From Anaeromassilibacillus stercoravium (lineage in GTDB: Bacteria; Bacillota; Clostridia; Oscillospirales; Acutalibacteraceae): 64,000 bases of DNA. Position 1 is the first letter of the stretch, and each line of letters begins with the position of its first letter. The stretch covers positions 1-64,000 of the forward strand of contig DWYE01000033.1 in the NCBI GenBank assembly GCA_019118845.1. The letters run 5' to 3'. The notes beneath the pieces were generated by a model, which ran no database searches, had not been told where the DNA came from, and saw only the letters and a program-made list of their open reading frames with translations. The position numbers and the translations under genes were made by a program. Positions 52,364 to 60,444 of the stretch are shown in pieces.

Positions 52364-53595
52364 GCGATATCAGAGACAACCGGCCGGAGTTGTTGGCGCC
52401 GGCCGGGGATATGGAATGCCTGCGTGCGGCGCTGGACTTCGGGGCGGATGCGGTCTATCTGGCGGGCCAGATGTTTGGCATGCGCACGGCGCCCTCCAAT
52501 TTTACCCGTGAAGAGCTGCAAACAGCGGTCGCCCTGGCGCATGCGCGCGGGGTACGGGTGTATGTAACCTGCAACACGGTGCCGCGCAACAAGGAGATCG
52601 ACCTGCTCCCGGACTATCTTGCATTTTTGCAGGAGGCGGGAGTGGATGCTCTGATCGTCACCGATTTAGGGGTGATCGACCTCGCCAAGCGCTATGCGCC
52701 GAAGGTGGAATTGCATGTCTCCACCCAGGCCGGCATCACCAATTACGCGGCGGCGAACGCCTTTTACCAGCTCGGCGCCAAGCGCGTGGTGCTGGCGCGC
52801 GAAACGACCATGGAGGAGATCGCGGAGATCCGGGCGAAAACGCCGAAGGATCTGGAAATCGAGGCGTTTGTGCATGGCGCGATGTGCATGTCGTTCTCGG
52901 GGCGGTGCTTACTGTCCAACTATATGGCGGGCCGTGATGCCAATCGGGGCGCCTGCGCGCAGCCGTGCCGGTGGAAGTATGCGTTGGTCGAGGAAAAGCG
53001 CCCCGGCCAATATATGCCCATCTACCAGGAGGGGGAGGGTTCCTATATCCTGAACTCCAAAGACATGTGCATGGTGCGCCATCTGCCGGAGCTGCTCCGG
53101 GCGGGGGTTACCAGCCTAAAGATCGAGGGACGTGCAAAGTCGTCGTATTACGTGGCGGTGACGACGAACGCCTACCGCTGGGCGCTGGACGAGCTGAAGC
53201 AGCATCCGGACATCCCTGTTTCGCCTTGGATTGTGGAAGAGCTGGATAAGATCAGCCACAGGCCCTATAGCACGGGCTTTTATCTCGGCGGCGAGCCGGG
53301 CCAGGAGACCGTCCAGGGCGGGTATGTGCGCAATTACGAGGTGATCGCCGTCTGCGAGGACTACCACGACGGCATTGCAATTTTATCACAGAGGAACCGC
53401 TTTTTCCGCGGGGAGACGGCGGACGTGTTGGAGGTCGGGGAACAGCCCTTCGACCTGCCGCTGGACGAACTGTTCGATCAGGACGGGCAGCCGATCGAGT
53501 CCGCGCCGCATGCGACCATGACAGTCCTGTTAAAAACAGAACGGCCGCTCAAACGCGGGGCGATCCTGCGGCACCGCCGCACAGAGGATTCCTAA
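52360..53595 (+). CDS. Peptidase U32 family protein (TrhP/YegQ-like)
   Basis: A 411-residue member of the U32 family. The N-terminal LLAPAGDMECLRAAL, and the signature EAFVHGAMCMSFSGRCLLSN followed by GACAQPCRW with four conserved cysteines (about 174-205), define it. Related proteins YegQ/TrhP and RlhA hydroxylate tRNA or rRNA with prephenate-derived groups; others were called collagenases. An RNA-modification role is more likely than proteolysis. The ATG overlaps the mltG stop. The C-terminal domain (about 320-411) matches the PEPTIDASE_U32 C-terminal beta-barrel. Confidence 0.92.
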   Translation: MSDIRDNRPELLAPAGDMECLRAALDFGADAVYLAGQMFGMRTAPSNFTREELQTAVALAHARGVRVYVTCNTVPRNKEIDLLPDYLAFLQEAGVDALIVTDLGVIDLAKRYAPKVELHVSTQAGITNYAAANAFYQLGAKRVVLARETTMEEIAEIRAKTPKDLEIEAFVHGAMCMSFSGRCLLSNYMAGRDANRGACAQPCRWKYALVEEKRPGQYMPIYQEGEGSYILNSKDMCMVRHLPELLRAGVTSLKIEGRAKSSYYVAVTTNAYRWALDELKQHPDIPVSPWIVEELDKISHRPYSTGFYLGGEPGQETVQGGYVRNYEVIAVCEDYHDGIAILSQRNRFFRGETADVLEVGEQPFDLPLDELFDQDGQPIESAPHATMTVLLKTERPLKRGAILRHRRTEDS

Positions 53596-53616
53596 GAGTA
53601 AGAGGAGGCAATCCAT

Positions 53617-54681
53617 TTGGAAGCTGTACAGACCACTCCAACGCAGAAGGTGCGCTACGATTGGGTGGACGCGCTGAAATTCCTTGGTATTTCGTCCATC
53701 TATGTCGGCCATATGGGGGAAGCGGCCGGCGCGCTGTATCCGTTTACGTTTCAGTACTGTGTGGCCTTGTTCTTCTTGGCGTCGGGTTTTTTTGCCCCAC
53801 ACACCGAACAGCAGGCCTTTTGGCCGTTTCTCAAGAAGAAGTTTTGCGCCATCGTATTGCCGTACTTTGCGTTCAGCGCCATCAATGTGGTGGTGAATGT
53901 GCTCACCTGGGGCTGCTCGTTTACCGAATTTGTAGACCTGATGGTTGCGGTGTTCATGGGCGTACGGACGAAAACGGCTGCTGCCGCCCTGTGGTTCCTT
54001 CCGTGCCTGTTTGTGATTTCGATTGGGCACTACCTGCTGAAGAAACTCCTGCGGTGGGAATGGCTGGTTGTTTTGGTGGGCCTCGGCTTTTACGTGGCGA
54101 CGGAGATCGGCATTCCCTACCGGCCGGTGGGAGAGCCGCGCATGTTCTTCGGCATCGACAGCGCGATGTGCTATATCCTCTACTATGCTTTGGGCGCGGC
54201 GCTTTTTCCCTATTTGAAGGACTTCCATTTTCGTTCGTTGAAGCCGTGGGCAAAGGCGCTCTTTTGGGCTGTGACGCTGGCGTGTGCATTTGTCGCATGT
54301 GTGGTTTATTTTAAGGGGCCGTCGTTCCCGATTGACGCGCTGCCGTTCGAACTGCCAAGGGCTATCAGCGTGTTTTATTCCGCTGGCTTGGCGCTATCGC
54401 TTGTCTTCCTGAATTTTATCGGGGCAAAACTGCTCGCGCATGTACACGCATTTACGGAAATCGGCCGCAATACGCTGATTCTGTGCGGCACAGAAAATAT
54501 TATGAAGGAGATTCTCGCGGCCTTGGTCTCCCTGACCGGGTTGAAGCTGGAAATCTCCTCCCATTTTGCCGCTTTCGTCTATGCATTTTTCATTCTGTAT
54601 CTTTCCAGCCGGACGGTAATCCCGCTGATCCGGGACCATTCCAAAATCCTTTCCGGGACATTCCGGTTCGGGGAATCCTGA
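53617..54681 (+). CDS. Membrane acyltransferase, acyltransferase-3 family
   Basis: A 354-residue integral membrane protein with about ten helices. It begins YDWVDALKFLGISSIYVGHMGE, matching the start of the family (D-x-x-K/R and the catalytic His in GH). Members O-acylate exported sugars, peptidoglycan or other cell-surface molecules. A TTG start at 53617 is supported by AGAGGAGG 8 nt upstream. The gene follows the U32 gene by 21 nt and ends the run before a terminator. The acceptor is unknown; nearby cell-wall genes (MltG, penicillin-binding protein) make an envelope role plausible. Confidence 0.88.
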   Translation: MEAVQTTPTQKVRYDWVDALKFLGISSIYVGHMGEAAGALYPFTFQYCVALFFLASGFFAPHTEQQAFWPFLKKKFCAIVLPYFAFSAINVVVNVLTWGCSFTEFVDLMVAVFMGVRTKTAAAALWFLPCLFVISIGHYLLKKLLRWEWLVVLVGLGFYVATEIGIPYRPVGEPRMFFGIDSAMCYILYYALGAALFPYLKDFHFRSLKPWAKALFWAVTLACAFVACVVYFKGPSFPIDALPFELPRAISVFYSAGLALSLVFLNFIGAKLLAHVHAFTEIGRNTLILCGTENIMKEILAALVSLTGLKLEISSHFAAFVYAFFILYLSSRTVIPLIRDHSKILSGTFRFGES

Positions 54682-54687
54682 TGGTTT

Positions 54688-54729
54688 AAATGTCCTCTTG
54701 CCAGGCCATACTGACAAGAGGACATTTTC
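54688..54729 (+). terminator. Rho-independent terminator
   Basis: The arm AAATGTCCTCTTG (54688-54700) with CAAGAGGACATTT (54715-54727) and a 14-nt loop, then TTCT. It ends the long DJ-1 to acyltransferase run. Confidence 0.82.
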
Positions 54730-54753
54730 TATTTGATGGAGAGGAGGAGCGGT

Positions 54754-56355
54754 ATGGAGCGGATCTGTAAACGGACCATCGCCTTTTTCCTGCTTCTGAT
54801 GCTGGGGATGCTGGTCGCGGTTTTGAGCGTGTTTACGGTGGCCAGCGGGACCACCCTTGCCCAGACCGCCGACCAACAGCGGAGCTACCGGCTGGAGGTG
54901 ACGCAGACGCGCGGGACGATTTACGACTGCAAGATGCGCAGCTTCACAGGGCAGCAGACCGAATACGCGGCGGCGATCGTGCCCACCATTGAGGATGCGG
55001 CGGCCCTGAGCCGTATCCTAACCCAGCAGGAGATGGCGGACATATACCCATCCCTGACTGCGGGGAAACCGTTCGCCCTGCGGGTAAAGGATTCCTTTAC
55101 TGCGGAGGGGGCGGATGTCTTTCCTGTGGAAAAGCGGTATACGGACGAGCAGTCCGCCGTGCATGTGATCGGCTACCTGGACGGCGCGGGGGTGGGCGTC
55201 TCCGGGATCGAAAAGCTCTTTGACCAACAGCTCTCCCAGGGGCAGGGGGAGATCAGCGTCACGTATCAGGTGGACGCGACCAACCGGGTGCTCGCCGGCG
55301 AGGAAAAGACTATCAACGACACCTCCTTCCTCAGCCGCCGTGGGGTGGTTTTGACGCTCGACCAGGAGATTCAAACCATTGCGGAACAGGCGGCCAAAAA
55401 GCACCTCAAAAAGGGCGCTGTGGTGGTGACGGAGATCCCCACATGCAAAATCCGCGCCATTGTGAGCCTACCGGATTTTAACCCGAACGATGTGGCCTCC
55501 GTGTTGGAGGACGAGGACGCCCCCTTGCTGAACCGCGCGCTGTCCGCCTACAGCGTGGGATCGGTCTTTAAGCTGGTTTCCGCGGCGTCCGCCCTGGAAT
55601 ACGGCATCCCTCCGGAGACGCGCTACACCTGCACAGGCGGCATTCAGGTTTCCGATGGGATCTTCCATTGCTATAACGGGGAAAGCCACGGCGAGGAGGA
55701 CATGAGCCGCGCGATTGCGCAGTCTTGCAACACCTACTTTGTGCATGTGATGCAGCAGGTGCCGCAGGCGCAATTCCTGTTGATGGCGCAAAATCTCGGC
55801 TTTGGCAGCAGCGTGGAGATCGCGCCGGGCTTTTCGTCTGCGGCGGGCGACCTCCCCACACTGGACAGCCTGAACATCCCGAAGGCCCTGGCCAATTTCT
55901 CCTTTGGGCAGGGCGATTTGACCGCTACCCCGGTGCAGATTGCGGGCATGGTCAATGCGATCGCCAGCGGCGGGGAATACACCGCCCCGACGATCTACGA
56001 AGGGTTTGTCAACGAAAACCTGCAATATCTGGACCGGGCCAAGACACCGGCGACCCGGCGCGTGATGACGGAACACACGGCGTCCCTGCTGCGGTCGTTT
56101 ATGGAAGAATCGGTCAAAGAAGGGACCAGCGAAAAATTTGCACCTGCCTCCGGCGGTGCGGGTGCAAAGACGGCCACTGCGCAGACGGGAAAATACGAGG
56201 ACGGCGTGGAAAAGGTCATCTCCTGGGTGGCGGGGTATTATCCTCAGGAGGAGCCGCGCTATGTCATCACCGTAATGGGCGAGGATGGAACGGGCGGCGG
56301 GGCCACCTGTGGCCCGGTGTTTAAGGAGATCGCGGACGCGCTGCCGCTGGAATAG
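54754..56355 (+). CDS. Class B penicillin-binding protein (transpeptidase)
   Basis: A 533-residue membrane-anchored transpeptidase that cross-links peptidoglycan. One N-terminal membrane helix lies at about 8-32, a dimerisation domain follows, and the catalytic domain has S270-V-F-K273, the SxN motif as SCN near residue 330, and the third motif as AKTATAQTG, where KTG reads KTA. The KTA form also occurs, as I recall, in related Clostridia and need not mean inactivity. It resembles PbpA/SpoVD-type proteins without PASTA domains. ATG 54754 is behind GAGGAGG; the frame starts 21 nt earlier at a TTG. Confidence 0.9.
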   Translation: MERICKRTIAFFLLLMLGMLVAVLSVFTVASGTTLAQTADQQRSYRLEVTQTRGTIYDCKMRSFTGQQTEYAAAIVPTIEDAAALSRILTQQEMADIYPSLTAGKPFALRVKDSFTAEGADVFPVEKRYTDEQSAVHVIGYLDGAGVGVSGIEKLFDQQLSQGQGEISVTYQVDATNRVLAGEEKTINDTSFLSRRGVVLTLDQEIQTIAEQAAKKHLKKGAVVVTEIPTCKIRAIVSLPDFNPNDVASVLEDEDAPLLNRALSAYSVGSVFKLVSAASALEYGIPPETRYTCTGGIQVSDGIFHCYNGESHGEEDMSRAIAQSCNTYFVHVMQQVPQAQFLLMAQNLGFGSSVEIAPGFSSAAGDLPTLDSLNIPKALANFSFGQGDLTATPVQIAGMVNAIASGGEYTAPTIYEGFVNENLQYLDRAKTPATRRVMTEHTASLLRSFMEESVKEGTSEKFAPASGGAGAKTATAQTGKYEDGVEKVISWVAGYYPQEEPRYVITVMGEDGTGGGATCGPVFKEIADALPLE

Positions 56356-56397
56356 CAGAAATCGGGCAGGAAGGCTACCTTTTGCCGGGATGGATTC

Positions 56398-56426
56398 TTG
56401 ACATTCCGGCTGTGGACGTTTATAAT
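56398..56426 (+). promoter_or_regulatory. Consensus promoter of the alaS T-box leader
   Basis: TTGACA (56398-56403) and TATAAT (56421-56426) with 17-nt spacing, a full consensus match. Confidence 0.93.
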
Positions 56427-56432
56427 CAATCT

Positions 56433-56685
56433 GTAATAAAAAAACAGGCGATGACGGGCCGATGCCCCTGTCTGCACGGCAAAAGAGAGGGTCTCCAGGG
56501 GAGGAATCTTCCTGGCTGAAAGGGACCTGCCGGAAGCGGCGTGCGGCAAGCCAGCCCCCAGCCCCGCGGCGAGGAACCGCGGCGTTTCCCGCGTTATAGG
56601 GATAAGAGCGGCGCCGTTTGGCGCAATTTGGGTGGTACCACGGGTTTTCCCGTCCCATGTGGACGGGGAAGCTCTATTTTTTTGT
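56433..56685 (+). promoter_or_regulatory. T-box leader controlling alaS
   Basis: A 250-nt leader upstream of alaS contains the invariant T-box AATTTGGGTGGTACCACGG at 56625-56643. It is followed by an intrinsic terminator, GTTTTCCCGTCC with GGACGGGGAAGC (56644-56672) and a T7 run (56677-56683). The 5' half has a GATGA element near 56450 and several long stems, as expected for stem I and the specifier loop. Uncharged tRNA-Ala should bind and favour the antiterminator. The GCN specifier codon was not fixed. Confidence 0.93.
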
Positions 56686-56705
56686 AGAGGATGGGAGTTT
56701 CAAAC

Positions 56706-59336
56706 ATGCAGTGGACAGGACTTAATGAGTTGCGCGAAAAATTTTTATCCTTCTTTGAGAGCAAAGGGCATATGCGCCTTCCCAGCTTTTCGCTGATTCC
56801 GAAGGACGACAACAGCTTGCTCCTCATCAACTCCGGCATGGCGCCGATGAAGAAGTATTTTACCGGCGAGGTTACGCCGCCGAGCAAGCGCGTCACCACA
56901 TGCCAGAAGTGCATCCGCACGCCGGACATCGAGCGCGTGGGCATCACGGCGCGCCACGGCACCTTCTTTGAGATGCTGGGCAATTTCTCGTTTGGCGATT
57001 ATTTTAAGCATGAGGCGACGGCCTGGGCGTGGGAATTCTGCACCAAGGTGTTGGAGTTGCCGGTGGACAAGCTTTGGGTGACGATCTACCAGGATGACGA
57101 CGAGGCGTTTGACATCTGGACGAAAGAAGTCGGCGTTGCGCCGGAGCGCATTGTGCGCATGGGCAAGGAGGACAACTTCTGGGAGCACGGTTCCGGCCCT
57201 TGCGGCCCCTGCTCGGAAATCTATTTTGACCGCGGCGAAAAGTACGGCTGCGGCAAGCCGGATTGCGGCGTGGGCTGCGAGTGCGACCGCTATGTCGAAT
57301 TCTGGAACGTAGTGTTCTCCCAGTTTGACAGCGATGGCAAGGGCAACTACCCGCCGATGGAGCATCCGAACATCGATACGGGCATGGGTCTGGAGCGCCT
57401 GGCCTGCATCATGCAGGGCGTGGACAACCTCTTCCTGGTGGACACCGTGCAAAACATCATGAAGCATATCTGCCGGATTGCCGGCATTCAGTACGGTGAG
57501 GACGAGAAAAAGGACATTTCGCTGCGCGTGATTACCGACCATATCCGCAGCACCACCTTTATGATCGGCGACGGCGTCATGCCCTCCAACGAAGGGCGCG
57601 GCTACGTATTGCGCCGCCTGCTCCGCCGTGCGGCACGCCATGGCCGTCTGTTGGGAATCAACCACACCTTCCTGGCGGACGTCGCGAACACGGTGATCGA
57701 CGAGAACAAGAATGCCTATCCGGAGCTCGACGAGAAGCGAGCGATGATTACAAAGCTGATCCATGTGGAAGAGGAGAGCTTTGCCAAGACGATTGACCAG
57801 GGAATGCAGATGTTGAACAGCCTGATCGACAAGGACTTCAATGCCTGCCTGTCCGGTGAGGATGCATTCCGTTTGAACGATACCTATGGCTTCCCGCTCG
57901 ACCTCACCAAGGAGATCGTTGCGGAGCGCGGGATGACGGTCGACGAAGAGCGCTTCCACCAGCTCATGCAGGAGCAGCGCGAGCGCGCCCGCAATGCCCG
58001 GAAAAACGCCGGTGCGGACGCTTGGGCGGGCGAAAACGACGTCCTGGCGGATGTGCCGCCGACGGAGTTCCTGGGGTATGAGAAATCCCAGACCGAGGCG
58101 ACGGTGCTGGCAATCCTGAAGGACGGGGAGCGCGTCGATCATGCAACGGCGGGCGACGAAATCGCCCTGGTATTGGACCGCACGACCTTCTACGCGGAGA
58201 GCGGCGGCCAGGTGGGAGACGTCGGCCCGATTTCCTCTGCGGACGCGCTGATTGCCATTGACAATACCACCAAGAACCATGCGAAGAACTTTATCCACCA
58301 CGGCGTCATCAACGCCGGGACGATTTCGGTCGGCGACCGGGTCCAGACCGAGGGCGATCCGGAGAACCACCGCGCCATCATGCGCAACCACACAGCGGCA
58401 CACCTGTTGCAGGCGGCGCTGCGCACCGTGCTGGGCGACCATGTAGAGCAGGCTGGCCAGCTGGTGGATGAAAAATATGTGCGCTTCGACTTTACCCATT
58501 TTGCCGCTCTCACACCGGAGGAAATCCATCGCGTGGAGACGATCGTCAACGGGGTGATCCTCAGCGGTACGCCGGTCGAATGCCGTGAGATGCCGATTGA
58601 AGAGGCCAAGAAGCTGGGCGCAATGGCGCTGTTTGGCGAAAAGTACGGCTCCATTGTCCGGGTTGTCTCCGTAGGGGATTTCTCCAAAGAGTTCTGCGGC
58701 GGCACCCATGTAGATAATACGGGCAAAATCGGCCTGTTTAAAATCCTCTCGGAGAGCTCTGTAGCGGCCGGCGTGCGCCGTATCGAGGCGGTCACCGGGT
58801 TGAATGCGTTGCAGTATTTGAACGATACGCTCGCCCAGCTCGGCGCGGTTGCTTCCGCCCTGAAGGTGACGTCCGTTTCCGGTTTGGCACAGCGTGCGGA
58901 GCAGATGACCGCGGAGCTGAAGGAGAAGGACCGCGAGATTGAATCGCTCAACGCAAAGATGGCCGATATGCGCATCAACGGCCTGTTCGAGGGCGCGAAG
59001 GACATCAACGGTGTCCGCGTGATTACAGCGCTCTTCTCCGCGACTCCGTCCAATGCACTGCGCACCATGTGCGATAAGATCCGCGACAACGCGCCAAACG
59101 TGGTGGCAGTGTTGGCTGCCACGCAGGACGGCAAGGCGAATATTGCCGTAGCGGTGGGCAAGGAAGCGCAGCAAAAGGGCCTCAATGCGGGCAAGATCGT
59201 GCGCGAGGTCGCCAAGGTTGCCGGGGGCAACGGCGGCGGCAAGGCGGAGTTCGCCATGGCGGGCGCCAAGGACCTCACCAAGCTGGACGAGGCGCTTGCA
59301 GCCGCAGAGGGCGTTGTCAGCGGGATGATGCAGTAA
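56706..59336 (+). CDS. alaS: Alanyl-tRNA synthetase
   Basis: An 876-residue class II synthetase. The N-terminal catalytic domain includes LREKFLSFFESKGH, the motif with TCQKCIRTPDIERVG, and FFEMLGNFSFGDYFK. The editing domain has the zinc-binding HTAAHLL (about 565) and the FCGGTHVDNTG cysteine/histidine region (about 663), and the C-Ala domain ends with GGNGGGKAEFAMAG. The full length fits the bacterial enzyme. ATG 56706 is preferred since GATGGGAG precedes it; an in-frame ATG at 56691 is too close to its upstream AGAGG. Expression is under T-box control. Confidence 0.96.
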   Translation: MQWTGLNELREKFLSFFESKGHMRLPSFSLIPKDDNSLLLINSGMAPMKKYFTGEVTPPSKRVTTCQKCIRTPDIERVGITARHGTFFEMLGNFSFGDYFKHEATAWAWEFCTKVLELPVDKLWVTIYQDDDEAFDIWTKEVGVAPERIVRMGKEDNFWEHGSGPCGPCSEIYFDRGEKYGCGKPDCGVGCECDRYVEFWNVVFSQFDSDGKGNYPPMEHPNIDTGMGLERLACIMQGVDNLFLVDTVQNIMKHICRIAGIQYGEDEKKDISLRVITDHIRSTTFMIGDGVMPSNEGRGYVLRRLLRRAARHGRLLGINHTFLADVANTVIDENKNAYPELDEKRAMITKLIHVEEESFAKTIDQGMQMLNSLIDKDFNACLSGEDAFRLNDTYGFPLDLTKEIVAERGMTVDEERFHQLMQEQRERARNARKNAGADAWAGENDVLADVPPTEFLGYEKSQTEATVLAILKDGERVDHATAGDEIALVLDRTTFYAESGGQVGDVGPISSADALIAIDNTTKNHAKNFIHHGVINAGTISVGDRVQTEGDPENHRAIMRNHTAAHLLQAALRTVLGDHVEQAGQLVDEKYVRFDFTHFAALTPEEIHRVETIVNGVILSGTPVECREMPIEEAKKLGAMALFGEKYGSIVRVVSVGDFSKEFCGGTHVDNTGKIGLFKILSESSVAAGVRRIEAVTGLNALQYLNDTLAQLGAVASALKVTSVSGLAQRAEQMTAELKEKDREIESLNAKMADMRINGLFEGAKDINGVRVITALFSATPSNALRTMCDKIRDNAPNVVAVLAATQDGKANIAVAVGKEAQQKGLNAGKIVREVAKVAGGNGGGKAEFAMAGAKDLTKLDEALAAAEGVVSGMMQ

Positions 59337-59340
59337 TTTC

Positions 59341-59369
59341 TTGCGGGGGCTTTCCCCGTATGGTATAAT
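59341..59369 (+). promoter_or_regulatory. Promoter of the HIT gene operon
   Basis: TTGCGG (59341-59346) and TATAAT (59364-59369) with TGG extending the -10, spacing 17 nt. Confidence 0.65.
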
Positions 59370-59434
59370 GGTTCCGTTAAAAATCGCATAAAACGTCTTT
59401 TTGGATCAAAAGACGGCGAAAGGAGGAAAAATCG

Positions 59435-59773
59435 TTGGATTGCGTTTTTTGTAAAATTGCGGCGGGCGAGATCCCGAGCAAAAAAGCCTATGAGGACGAC
59501 CGCATCCTGGCGTTCTACGACCTGGATCCCCAGGCGCCTGTACATATTTTGCTGATCCCGAAGGAGCACATCGAGTCGGCAGCGGACATTACAGAAGAAA
59601 ACAGCGCGATTGTGGCGCATATCTTTGCGGTGGCGGCAAAACTCGCCAAGGAATTGGACCTTGCGCAGGGATGGCGCGTTGTGACCAACGTGGGCAAGGA
59701 CGGCGGCCAAACCGTGATGCATATGCATTTCCACCTGTTGGGCGGACGCTCCATGGCATGGCCTCCGGGCTGA
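59435..59773 (+). CDS. HIT family nucleotide-binding protein
   Basis: A 112-residue HinT-like protein. It starts DCVFCKIAAGEIPS with the CxxC zinc pair and has the histidine-triad motif HMHFHLLGG (about 98-106) near the C-terminus. HinT enzymes hydrolyse adenosine phosphoramidates. A TTG start at 59435 is supported by AGGAGG 8 nt upstream. It is probably cotranscribed with the following phosphoribosyltransferase and comEC. Confidence 0.93.
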   Translation: MDCVFCKIAAGEIPSKKAYEDDRILAFYDLDPQAPVHILLIPKEHIESAADITEENSAIVAHIFAVAAKLAKELDLAQGWRVVTNVGKDGGQTVMHMHFHLLGGRSMAWPPG

Positions 59774-59839
59774 TGGCCGGTTTGAAGCGGAAATGGAATG
59801 GATTACGCGCTGCGGCGTGTAGGAGAGAGGCGGATTATT

Positions 59840-60385
59840 TTGAGTGAAAACAAGTATTACCATATGACGATCGCGGGCTGTGAACGCGACCTGCCCATTT
59901 GCCCCATCGACGAGCATTTGGACATCGCGGGTTTTGTGATGCTGGGCGATGTGGAAATCACGGAAAAGACTGCAAAGGCGCTTTTGGAGAAATGCCCGGA
60001 GCACGATGTGGTGGTGACCGCAGAGACCAAGGGAATCCCGCTGTGCTATGAGATGGCGCGCCAGGGCTGCCGCCGTTATATCGTCGCACGCAAGAGCGTA
60101 AAGGCGTATATGCGCAATCCCATCCATGTGGAGGTCAAGTCCATCACAACGGATCATGTGCAGAAGCTCTATTTGGCTGAGGACGACTACAAGGGCCTGA
60201 ATGGGAAGCGCGTCCTGATTGTGGACGACGTCATCAGCACGGGAGAATCCCTGGCCGCAATGGAAGACCTGGTCAAACAGTTCGGCGGCAATATTGTGGG
60301 ACGCGCTTGTGTGCTCGCTGAAGGCGATGCGGCGGACCGCAAGGATATCATCTATTTGGAGCCTCTGCCGCTCTTTACGAAATAA
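59840..60385 (+). CDS. Phosphoribosyltransferase, adenine-PRTase-like
   Basis: A 181-residue type I phosphoribosyltransferase. The PRPP-binding signature VLIVDDVISTGES is at about 128-140, and the VVVTAETKGIPLCYEMAR segment resembles the Apt family. It likely salvages adenine or a related base, but the N-terminal about 40 residues differ from standard Apt and the assignment is at family level. A TTG at 59840 with AGGAGAGAGG 9 nt upstream is the preferred start; ATG 59798 would add 14 residues without a clear ribosome site. Confidence 0.8.
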   Translation: MSENKYYHMTIAGCERDLPICPIDEHLDIAGFVMLGDVEITEKTAKALLEKCPEHDVVVTAETKGIPLCYEMARQGCRRYIVARKSVKAYMRNPIHVEVKSITTDHVQKLYLAEDDYKGLNGKRVLIVDDVISTGESLAAMEDLVKQFGGNIVGRACVLAEGDAADRKDIIYLEPLPLFTK

Positions 60386-60444
60386 GGACGGCAAAAGAAT
60401 ACGTCCCCTGCGGACAAAAGGAACCTCTTTGAGGAGGAATGGAC

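Noticed and set aside
54754..56355. KTA in place of KTG as evidence of an inactive penicillin-binding protein
   Set aside because: All other catalytic motifs are present, and the KTA variant is, as far as I recall, seen in related functional proteins.
56745..59174. An 809-residue minus-strand open frame opposite alaS, and another at 58190-60457
   Set aside because: Both are antisense shadows of well-supported genes (alaS, HIT, phosphoribosyltransferase). They lack ribosome sites and any recognisable motif.
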